Assembly: GCF_000827885.1 (NCBI RefSeq)
Contig: NZ_JTKH01000024.1
Span: 1 to 64,000, forward strand
Source of the DNA: Vibrio renipiscarius
GTDB lineage: Bacteria > Pseudomonadota > Gammaproteobacteria > Enterobacterales > Vibrionaceae
DNA length: 64,000 nucleotides
Direction: 5' to 3'
Of the stretch, positions 57,514 to 64,000 are shown piece after piece. The translations under genes were made by a program, and so were the position numbers. A model generated the notes under the pieces. It ran no database searches. It saw nothing but the letters and a program-made list of their open reading frames with translations, and was not told where the DNA came from. Positions within the stretch are counted from its first letter, which is position 1. Every line of letters starts with the position of its first letter.

Positions 57514-57691
57514 GAAAGTCACAACCCTTTGAAATTCAACGTTAGTAGATGACTTTCAAGTTATCACTACTTTTTTAAAATTACGACAATTAAACCAAGC
57601 TAAAATAAAAAATCACCTTGTAATAACAATGATAACCAGAAAATTACACGCTTGAACCTATCGAAGTGCATTAACAACGCCAAATTTAGGC

Positions 57692-58429
57692 TTAATCCTC
57701 CATCGGATGCTTCATCCAAACATTGGGTTCACGGTATATTCCGCAATCATTCGCTTTGTCGACATCAATGGTGGTTAGTGCACCGGGTACCACATATTGC
57801 CCGGAATGAGGGAAAATCATGCGGGTCCATTTCGCCCACTGAGCCAGAGTCCCTTTCACCGTTAACGTGCAATTGGCGATATGGATGGCTTTTGCGCCCA
57901 ATTTTTGATGTACACGTAACCATGGATCATAATAGAAACCATCGTGACTCAACCAACTGGCGTAACTTTGAATTGATTGGATTGGGTATTTTGACTTATA
58001 GATAGGACGGACCGGAACGACTAACGATGTTAAACCACGTCGTTTTGCTAACGCTTTTATTTCTAATAATAATTTAGAACTTAAACCTTTGCCCTGAACA
58101 CTCGGGTCCACCAGCGCAGCAATTGGGATTAAAGTATTGGCAGGCGCGCCACGGCGGTGTAACGCTAAGCCTTGTGCCACGACGTCCGCGATGCTTTCAG
58201 GTAAACTCGTGATACCGCCACTCCATTTCACAGGAACGGCAAAGACAACGCCAATCACTTTCTCGCCAGAAAGCAACATCAGCGTCCAGTCACTCAACTC
58301 AGTGTAGAGGTGGTGCCAATTTTCAGTGTCGCTGTGTTGTAAAAATTCAGGCCACGAGTGATTGTCTAGACTCGCGACGTCATCCACTAAATCGGGTCTA
58401 TCACTTAACGTACATACTTCATATTCCAT
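57692..58429 (-). CDS. GNAT-like N-acetyltransferase
   Basis: 245 residues from ATG 58427-58429 with GTGGA upstream; a GTG at 58468 is less likely. IPIAALVDPSVQGKGLSSKL followed by LLEIKALAKRRGL matches the acetyl-CoA-binding motif A (Q/RxxGxG/A) of GNAT enzymes. N- and C-terminal parts show no close family. The substrate is unknown. Confidence 0.75.
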   Translation of the reverse strand: MEYEVCTLSDRPDLVDDVASLDNHSWPEFLQHSDTENWHHLYTELSDWTLMLLSGEKVIGVVFAVPVKWSGGITSLPESIADVVAQGLALHRRGAPANTLIPIAALVDPSVQGKGLSSKLLLEIKALAKRRGLTSLVVPVRPIYKSKYPIQSIQSYASWLSHDGFYYDPWLRVHQKLGAKAIHIANCTLTVKGTLAQWAKWTRMIFPHSGQYVVPGALTTIDVDKANDCGIYREPNVWMKHPMED

Positions 58430-58569
58430 ACCGTAGCATTCCACATTATTGACGATGTACCACATCACACACCGTCAAATTATCATGCGTAAGTAACTGA
58501 TGAAATTGGTTTTTTAAAATTTTGCGACATTACTTGAAAACTTATCAATAAGATCTAGATATAAAAAAA

Positions 58570-58592
58570 GCAGCGAATTCGCTGCCTTTTTC
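58570..58592. terminator. Terminator after nrdG
   Basis: Perfect palindrome GCAGCGAATTCGCTGC (58570-58585) with A-tract left and T-tract right, functional for both strands. It lies just after the leftward nrdG stop. Confidence 0.88.
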
Positions 58593-59059
58593 TATATTTT
58601 GAATCGATGTATCACTTGGTTTGAACTGCCTCGCCATTCTAAGTTCAAATCTTTCTTTTCTTGCTCAAATTTCCCATCCACCATCACGTCGATCAATTCA
58701 ACGACCGCTCGCTGCTCAACACTCAATTCCGCCAATGTATAACCGCTCCAAAGCCAAATATCCTTTCCAGGACATTCACTACGTACGCGCTGCACTAACT
58801 TAAGTACCGATGGCACATTCGCAGGGTGCAGAGGATCACCACCGGAAAGCGATAAGCCTTTTCGCTTGATACGGGTATCATTCAAATCTGCGATGATTTG
58901 ATCTTCCAGCGCTTGCGTGAACTCGTGACCGCTATCTAGGCGCAACGTTGATTGGTTATAGCACCCTTTGCATTGATGAACACAGCCAGAAACGAACAGA
59001 GTACATCGTGTGCCAGGGCCATTAATAACGTCGATTGGGTAGTATTGATGATAGTTCAT
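58592..59059 (-). CDS. nrdG: Anaerobic ribonucleotide reductase activating enzyme
   Basis: 155 residues from ATG 59057-59059 (MNYHQYYPIDV as in E. coli; an ATG two codons earlier is possible). Radical SAM cluster motif CVHQCKGC, followed by the SAM-binding LSGGDPLHPANVPSVLKL and DIWLWSGY. It generates the glycyl radical on NrdD under anoxia. A terminator-like hairpin lies between it and nrdD. Confidence 0.96.
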   Translation of the reverse strand: MNYHQYYPIDVINGPGTRCTLFVSGCVHQCKGCYNQSTLRLDSGHEFTQALEDQIIADLNDTRIKRKGLSLSGGDPLHPANVPSVLKLVQRVRSECPGKDIWLWSGYTLAELSVEQRAVVELIDVMVDGKFEQEKKDLNLEWRGSSNQVIHRFKI

Positions 59060-59078
59060 AGTCATTCAGCAAAAAAAA

Positions 59079-59098
59079 CAGCTCGCCAAAACGAGCTG
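59079..59098 (-). terminator. Attenuator-like hairpin between nrdD and nrdG
   Basis: CAGCTCG/CGAGCTG with a six-base loop, followed on the minus strand by eight T, only 12 bases before the upstream nrdG ATG. It has full terminator form, so part of nrdD transcription probably stops here. Confidence 0.8.
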
Positions 59099-59131
59099 AT
59101 ATCAATTTAAATAGTAAGCAGTGCTTCTTTC

Positions 59132-61252
59132 TTATAGATGCTTAACGCGGCGTTTAACTTCTTCTTGTTTACCAAAGTTAAACGGACGTGCATCTGGGCT
59201 ACCAAGATAACCACATACGCGACGCGTTACCGACACTTTGCTTGAATCGTGGTTACCACAACTCGGACAAGTAAAGCCTTTACTGGTACATTCAAATTCA
59301 CCGGTATAGCCACACTCGTAACACTCATCAATTGGGGTGTTCGTTCCGTAGTAAGGCACACGGCTGTAACTGTAATCCCACACGTTTTCCAATGCTTCGA
59401 TGTTGCGTTGCATGTTCGGGAACTCGCCGTAACAAATGAATCCGCCCGTCGAGATATGCGGGTAAGGCATTTCAAAATCGATCTTGTCGTAAGGATTCAC
59501 TGTCTTTTCAACATCCAAATGGAAGCTGTTCGTGTAGTAACCTTTGTGTGTTACACCTTCAACCACACCGAATTCTTTCGTGTCGATACGGCAGAATCGG
59601 CTGCACAAGTTCTCACTTGGCGTACCGTATAGGCTAAATGCATAACCGGTTTCTTCGGTCCATTGCTCCACGTTTTTCTTAAGATAGCTAACCAAGTCTA
59701 GTGCTTTTTGACGCAACTCTTCACTATCATAAACATGCTGTTCAGTACCGAACAATGCATTGATCGTTTCATGGATACCAATGTAACCCAGAGAAATCGA
59801 AGCACGACCGTTTTTGAAGATATCGGCAATCGAATCGTCAGCTTTCAAACGAACGCCACAAGCACCTTCCATATAAAGGATTGGCGCAACACGTGCTTTT
59901 ACGTTTTCTAAACGAGAAATACGAGTCTCAAGTGCACGACGAGCGATATCCAGCTTTTCATCAAGCAATTGGTAGAACGCTTTTTCATCACCATTTGAAC
60001 GCAACGCGATGCGAGGTAAGTTCAAGCTCACCACACCTAGGTTGTTACGGCCTTCGTGAATCAGTTCACCGTTTTCTTCGTATGGGTTTAAGAAACTACG
60101 GCAACCCATTGGGGTTTTAAATGATCCAGTCACTTCTACGATCTTGTCGTAGTTAAGAATATCTGGGTACATGCGTTTTGACGCACACTCAAGCGCAAGT
60201 TGCTTGATGTCGTAGCTTGGATCTTCCGCTTTGTGGTTTAGGCCATCTTTAATGGCAAACACTAGCTTAGGGAATACCGCTGTTTTACGGTTCTTACCCA
60301 AACCCGCAATGCGGTTTTTAAGAATCGATTGTTGAATTAAACGCGATTCCCAACTGGTACCCAAACCAAAACCGAAAGTAACAAATGGCGTTTGGCCATT
60401 CGCGGTATGCAGGGTGTTGACTTCATACTCTAATGATTGGAATGCGTCATAACACTCTTTCTCTGTGCGTGAGATAGCAAAAGCTTCTGGCGTGTGAATA
60501 TCCCACTCTTTTGCAGTAAGAAGGTGTTTTTCGTAACTTGCCATCACATAAGGTGCCAGCACTTCATCAATACGGTTGATGGTCGTGCCACCGTAAATGT
60601 GGCTGGCTACTTGCGCAATGATTTGAGCGGTCACTGCCGTCGCGGTAGAAATTGACTTTGGTGTATCAATCTCAGCATTACCCATTTTAAAGCCATGTGT
60701 TAGCATGCCCTTTAAATCGATAAGCATACAGTTGAACATTGGGAAAAATGGTGCGTAGTCGAGATCGTGGTAGTGAATGTCGCCTTCTTCGTGAGCTTGA
60801 ACGATATCACGCGGCAAAATGTGTGTTTTTGCGTAGTGCTTAGCCACAATACCAGCCAGTAAATCACGTTGAGTTGGGATTACTTTGCCGTCTTTGTTCG
60901 CATTCTCGTTAATAAGATCAACGTTACTTTCTTCGATCAAACCTTCGATTTCACGTGTGAGGGTGCTTTGCTTTTCACGAGCAATATCACGATCGTGGCG
61001 ATACTCGATATAAGAACGAGCCAAAGACTTAAATGGTCCTTGCATTAATTCGTTCTCAACTAGGGTCTGGATTTCAGTGATATGAACTTCATCGTGATCT
61101 TTAAGCTGCAGTTCAACCGCTAATGCTACATTTAAAGCATGGATGGCGATTTCGTTATCAACCTGATCAGCTGCAGCTTCTACGGCAGCTTGGATACGAT
61201 CTCGGCTAAACGGCGCTCTAGAGCCGTCACGCTTGATTACGATTGGTTTCAC
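59132..61252 (-). CDS. nrdD: Anaerobic ribonucleoside-triphosphate reductase
   Basis: 706 residues (E. coli 712). N-terminal ATP-cone (about 3-95, VIKRDGSRAPFSRDRIQAAV), the large barrel with HYHDLDYAPFFPMFNC and GCRSFLNPY, four zinc-binding Cys (CYECGYTGEFEC and CPSCG) and the glycyl radical site RRVCGYLGSPDARPF near the C-terminus. It reduces ribonucleoside triphosphates with formate when oxygen is absent. FNR and NrdR-like sites lie upstream. ATG with AAGGAG. Confidence 0.97.
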   Translation of the reverse strand: MKPIVIKRDGSRAPFSRDRIQAAVEAAADQVDNEIAIHALNVALAVELQLKDHDEVHITEIQTLVENELMQGPFKSLARSYIEYRHDRDIAREKQSTLTREIEGLIEESNVDLINENANKDGKVIPTQRDLLAGIVAKHYAKTHILPRDIVQAHEEGDIHYHDLDYAPFFPMFNCMLIDLKGMLTHGFKMGNAEIDTPKSISTATAVTAQIIAQVASHIYGGTTINRIDEVLAPYVMASYEKHLLTAKEWDIHTPEAFAISRTEKECYDAFQSLEYEVNTLHTANGQTPFVTFGFGLGTSWESRLIQQSILKNRIAGLGKNRKTAVFPKLVFAIKDGLNHKAEDPSYDIKQLALECASKRMYPDILNYDKIVEVTGSFKTPMGCRSFLNPYEENGELIHEGRNNLGVVSLNLPRIALRSNGDEKAFYQLLDEKLDIARRALETRISRLENVKARVAPILYMEGACGVRLKADDSIADIFKNGRASISLGYIGIHETINALFGTEQHVYDSEELRQKALDLVSYLKKNVEQWTEETGYAFSLYGTPSENLCSRFCRIDTKEFGVVEGVTHKGYYTNSFHLDVEKTVNPYDKIDFEMPYPHISTGGFICYGEFPNMQRNIEALENVWDYSYSRVPYYGTNTPIDECYECGYTGEFECTSKGFTCPSCGNHDSSKVSVTRRVCGYLGSPDARPFNFGKQEEVKRRVKHL

Positions 61253-61263
61253 TTTATCTCCTT

Positions 61264-61311
61264 ACCCAATATACTCACAGAGTTATCCACAAATACACTA
61301 TATAGGGCTAA
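61264..61311. promoter_or_regulatory. Pair of NrdR-box-like sites upstream of nrdD
   Basis: ACCCAATATACTCA (61264) and ACACTATATAGGGC (61295) both resemble the NrdR box (ACACWATATATWGTGT). They are 31 bp apart, about three helical turns, as reported for NrdR box pairs. The nearer one begins 12 bp upstream of the start codon. Confidence 0.55.
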
Positions 61312-61372
61312 TTATTATTCGACTGACACTACATGTTGTGGCGTATTAGACTCAAACCACGACTTAAAAGTA

Positions 61373-61386
61373 TTGATTTAGATCAA
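61373..61386. promoter_or_regulatory. FNR/CRP-type site upstream of nrdD
   Basis: TTGATTTAGATCAA is a perfect match to the FNR consensus TTGAT-N4-ATCAA. It lies 121 bp upstream of the nrdD ATG, consistent with anaerobic activation of nrdDG. It could also influence the divergent gene at 61544. Confidence 0.75.
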
Positions 61387-61543
61387 TAAAACTGAGGTGA
61401 AGAACAAGAACAAATCGATCTTAACGATAGAGATCTCAGATGCAAAGAAAACAGTGAAAATTGCATTTTTTCGGTAATTAAACTTGATTTTTTGCGAAGA
61501 CTTATCTGACAACGGTTTGGCTAAACTCAATAAGGAGATTGTG

Positions 61544-62443
61544 ATGAAATGCGCCTTAAAAGGTCTCATTTTTCTATATGTAGTGGTTTTGTATACGCCA
61601 ACAACACTAGCACAACAAGAGAACAAAATTTCGACATGGAACATGGAATGGTTGGATCTCAAGGGAAATAGACAATTCAAACCATCATTGCGATCAAATG
61701 CTGATTTTTACAAAATGTCTGAATATTTCGCTAAAATTGAGGCGCCGATACTCGCCTTTCAAGAAGTCGCGAGTGCAGCCGCCATCCAAAGCGTCGTTGG
61801 AGGGGAATACGAGATATTTTTGTCCGATAGAAGCCTACCGTCTCATCACGCATTACAGTTCTCTGATATCAATCAATATACGGGTTTTGCCGTTAAGAAA
61901 GGATTGAAGGTCACTGACCCGAGTGATTTTTCTTTATTGCAGACTAAGAACAAACTGCGTTTCGCCAGCTACATCATTCTCGAAGACTGGCAAAATGAAC
62001 CGGTTCACCTGTTAAGTATTCATTTAAAAGCTCGCTGCAGTGGCCAATACCGTTCAAACAACGCATGCAAAACGTTAAAGCAACAAGCCCACGGATTAAA
62101 TGCGTGGATTAAGGCGCGCGAGGAACAAGGCGAAGCCTATATCATCGCCGGTGACTTTAATCATAACCTCGCCTACCCCAACGATTGGCTATGGCATGAC
62201 TTATCCTCACAATCACATGCCGTACTTTCCACTCGCAAGGTCAGTGCTGATTGCGTGGTACGCAACCGGAATAATGCCAAGAAAACCCATCAATTTCGTT
62301 CATTGATTGATCATATCGTTGTCAGTCAGCATTTTGTTATCGATGAAGCCACGCAAGATGTCTTTACCTCAAGCGATGTCTTAAACTATCAGCTCAGTGA
62401 TCACTGCCCGTTATCCATAACCATCGGCTCAATGACACCTTGA
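61544..62443 (+). CDS. Secreted endonuclease/exonuclease/phosphatase-fold protein
   Basis: 299 residues from ATG 61544 with AAGGAG seven bases upstream. A signal peptide ends near TPTTLAQQ. Family motifs are in order: ISTWNMEWLD, LAFQEVASA (metal-binding Glu), LLSIHLKARC, IIAGDFNHN, and LSDHCPLSI (catalytic Asp-His). DNase, phosphodiesterase and sphingomyelinase-like activity are all possible. Extracellular or periplasmic location is inferred from the signal peptide. Confidence 0.85.
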   Translation: MKCALKGLIFLYVVVLYTPTTLAQQENKISTWNMEWLDLKGNRQFKPSLRSNADFYKMSEYFAKIEAPILAFQEVASAAAIQSVVGGEYEIFLSDRSLPSHHALQFSDINQYTGFAVKKGLKVTDPSDFSLLQTKNKLRFASYIILEDWQNEPVHLLSIHLKARCSGQYRSNNACKTLKQQAHGLNAWIKAREEQGEAYIIAGDFNHNLAYPNDWLWHDLSSQSHAVLSTRKVSADCVVRNRNNAKKTHQFRSLIDHIVVSQHFVIDEATQDVFTSSDVLNYQLSDHCPLSITIGSMTP

Positions 62444-62522
62444 AACCGCGTGGGCTAACGGCTCACCATTCTACGACCTAATAAGACGATAAACGGATGG
62501 TGAGTTAACATTGATAAACGTT

Positions 62523-62951
62523 TCATCGGCCGCGAATCAACCGTTTTGCCCCCAATGCGCCAATGACCATCGTGGTTATGAATACAGGCATCGCAAGCGA
62601 ACCGTAAAACAGACTCGTCACGGCAGGGCCTGGGCATAATCCCCCTATCCCCCAGCCAAGTCCAAATATAGCCGCTCCGATAATAAGTCTGCGGTCGATC
62701 ACTTGCTTAACCGGTAAGCAGTAAGGCTCGTTATTCAAAGCATGCGTTCTTGGCTTTATAAGAAAGAAGTAACTCGGCAAAAACACCAACAGTGCGCCAC
62801 CCATAACAAACGCTAAACTCGGATCCCAATCTCCTGCGACATCGAGAAACGCGATAATCTTAGCGGGGTCAATCATGCCTGATATCGCCATTCCAAGACC
62901 AAATACGAGACCGCTGATTAACGCAGCCAATAATGAGAGATGCTGATTCAT
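62523..62951 (-). CDS. YeeE/YedE-type transporter subunit (DUF6691-like)
   Basis: 142 residues from ATG 62949-62951 with GAGGG upstream; the open frame extends to 63002 inside the previous gene. Four membrane helices. SGLVFGLGMAISGMIDPAKI and GWGIGGLCPGPAVTSL are the half-transporter motifs of the sulfur-transport YedE family. Partner of the following feature; the two halves together equal one full-length YedE. Confidence 0.85.
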   Translation of the reverse strand: MNQHLSLLAALISGLVFGLGMAISGMIDPAKIIAFLDVAGDWDPSLAFVMGGALLVFLPSYFFLIKPRTHALNNEPYCLPVKQVIDRRLIIGAAIFGLGWGIGGLCPGPAVTSLFYGSLAMPVFITTMVIGALGAKRLIRGR

Positions 62952-62961
62952 ATCACCCTCG

Positions 62962-63393
62962 CTAAAGAATATGCAGACGAATAAAAACCGTGATACCTGC
63001 AATAGCCATAAATATCACCGTTGCGACGATTGAACGTTTTGATAAACGACCAATACCACAGATGCCATGGCCACTTGTGCAACCATTACCGAGATAAGCC
63101 CCCAGCCCAACCAACAATCCTGCGATCGCGTAAACCCAGAGATTCGTCGAATTTATTGTGAGGCTGTCTGCGGGGTTATCAATGCCTAAGTAGGCAATCG
63201 CGACCAACCCACCGATCATCATTCCGACCAAAAAGACTACTCGCCAGAGGGTTTCTCCGGATTTTGGCATCACGACACCATTAATAATGCCGCTGATCCC
63301 CGCTATCTTTCCTGTAAACAGCAGTAATAAAACCGCCGCTACGCCAAGTAGCATGCCGCCAAACAATGATGACCAAGGTATCAACTGATCCAT
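62962..63393 (-). CDS. YeeE/YedE-type thiosulfate/sulfur-compound transporter subunit
   Basis: 143 residues, four membrane helices. It contains [21 protein letters not shown], with the Cys residues that pass the sulfur compound through YeeE. The first helices read [20 protein letters not shown]. The two genes of the pair are 10 bases apart (63393-62962, then 62951-62523), with the ribosome site of the second inside the spacer region. Probably imports thiosulfate or related sulfur species. Confidence 0.87.
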   Translation of the reverse strand: MDQLIPWSSLFGGMLLGVAAVLLLLFTGKIAGISGIINGVVMPKSGETLWRVVFLVGMMIGGLVAIAYLGIDNPADSLTINSTNLWVYAIAGLLVGLGAYLGNGCTSGHGICGIGRLSKRSIVATVIFMAIAGITVFIRLHIL

Positions 63394-63691
63394 ATTCTCT
63401 CCTTATGGCGATAACGAACGCGCATGCGATTGAGGGTGCCAGTCAACACCACTGCAACTCCAAGTTGGACGGGTATAAAGCCATGAAACCCAAATTATGG
63501 TCCCGTTAATTGTGGCATTGGCCACATTAGGCACATTAGGCACATTAGGCTCGAACATTGACCTCGTTAGTGACAAAGCATAGACCTGCAACTTATATTA
63601 AGTCAAATCTAATTTAGACAATGCTAATGTAAAGTATCCTAAGTCAGCATAGAGAAACAAAAAATAGCAGCGGATTAACGCGTACCTGACC
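63394..63691. other. Gene-less stretch upstream of the YedE-like pair
   Basis: No gene. It contains a 9-bp tandem repeat (GCACATTAG, about three copies, 63520-63549) and the dyad TCTAATTTAGA at 63608-63618. The dyad may be an operator for the leftward pair, for example of an ArsR/BigR-type regulator, but no such gene is visible. Confidence 0.45.
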
Positions 63692-64000
63692 CTACTTTTT
63701 TTTAGACAATATCAAATCGTAGGTGTCATTAATGATTTGGTCGCCATTCGTATCCGCGCTAATATCTGGTGAAAGGCCTTTATTATCTATTGGACCATAC
63801 TGATACCAAACTCGCTTCTGACTCGGTACAAAAACATGATAGTCATCGTCGCCCAATGAATGTGTGACGACTTCTCCATAGTCTAATGAACCACGAGTGC
63901 GGGCACCGACGACGGTTACCATATCATTCGTTTTCGCCGCAATAACAAATTCCTCTGCCGCATTGGCGACAGCATTGTCGGTAAGAATATAGATAGATTT
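63692..64000 (-). CDS. C-terminal part of an S41-like peptidase, catalytic Ser replaced (partial)
   Basis: The frame runs on through the right edge of the window, so only the last about 102 residues are seen. ILTDNAVANAAEEFVIAAKT corresponds to the S41 (tail-specific protease-like) active-site block, usually ending in SAAE. Here the catalytic Ser position is Asn (ANAAE). VGARTRGSLDYGEVVTHSLG and KGLSPDI match the later part of the S41 fold. It is either an inactive member or one using another nucleophile. ATG 63922 is internal. Confidence 0.75.
   Translation of the reverse strand, partial: KSIYILTDNAVANAAEEFVIAAKTNDMVTVVGARTRGSLDYGEVVTHSLGDDDYHVFVPSQKRVWYQYGPIDNKGLSPDISADTNGDQIINDTYDLILSKKK

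Noticed and set aside
63403..63591. 62-residue open frame with NVPNVPN repeats
   Set aside because: The repeat comes from the 9-bp DNA tandem repeat; no start signal or homology visible.

Overview
The window looks like a piece of a Vibrio genome. I infer this from gene content, not from a database search: the five-gene vxrABCDE (wigKR) locus next to pntAB, the divergent cra-fruBKA locus, luxPQ beside a PilZ gene, glpD/glpK, nrdDG, and several Vibrio-typical small families (DUF2861, HlyU-like, ComFB-like, DUF3069, solitary autotransporter barrel). From memory, many of these lie on chromosome II of V. cholerae, so a secondary chromosome is likely. No rRNA, tRNA, CRISPR array or integron attC array was seen.

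Region 1 (1-4014) is a mobile element related to filamentous phages. It has a gpII/Cri-type rolling-circle replication protein, a DUF1293-type small protein (probably ssDNA-binding), a divergent HTH repressor-like gene, a protein with two Myb-like helical repeats, two further small genes, and a hairpin-rich gene-less block. No coat, adsorption or Zot/pI assembly gene is present, so it resembles a satellite of the TLC-phi kind. Near-identical 53-bp direct repeats carrying dif-like XerC/XerD arms with an unusual 11-bp spacer sit at both ends. Region 2 (4015-5732) is mostly gene-less, with one PACE-type efflux gene.

Region 3 (5733-16319) is read leftwards: the Vxr envelope-stress two-component operon, the proton-translocating transhydrogenase pntAB, small Vibrio families, an outer-membrane barrel and a REC-GGDEF diguanylate cyclase. 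Region 4 (16485-24473) has a DUF3069 gene, a cobyric acid synthase-modABC operon, a BOF (YgiW-like) protein, a small secreted barrel-like protein and a dCache chemoreceptor. Region 5 (24562-29622) is the fructose PTS: Cra on one strand and fruB-fruK-fruA on the other, with three 16-bp Cra operators between them. Region 6 (30013-43295) holds glgC, a YqhD-like aldehyde reductase, YhhN, divergent torS/torT, mgsA, helD, a YccS-like protein and a small orphan gene.

Region 7 (43378-53372) begins with glpD and ends with glpK, enclosing a PilZ gene, luxQ, luxP, yceH, a GIY-YIG protein and tmaR. Two genes here look damaged. luxP has an in-frame TAA at codon 77 where a Gln codon is expected, and the PilZ gene has a well-supported upstream start that is one base out of frame with its body. 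LuxQ itself is intact, so the AI-2 branch may be receptor-less.

Region 8 (53483-64000) has an OmpA-like lipoprotein, a DsbA-like lipoprotein, an FKBP isomerase, a retropepsin-like lipoprotein, an aminotransferase, a GNAT protein, the anaerobic nucleotide reductase genes nrdD/nrdG with FNR and NrdR-like sites upstream, a secreted endonuclease/phosphatase-fold protein, a YedE-type pair of sulfur-compound transport proteins, and the end of an S41-like protein cut by the window edge. Rho-independent terminators separate most transcription units.
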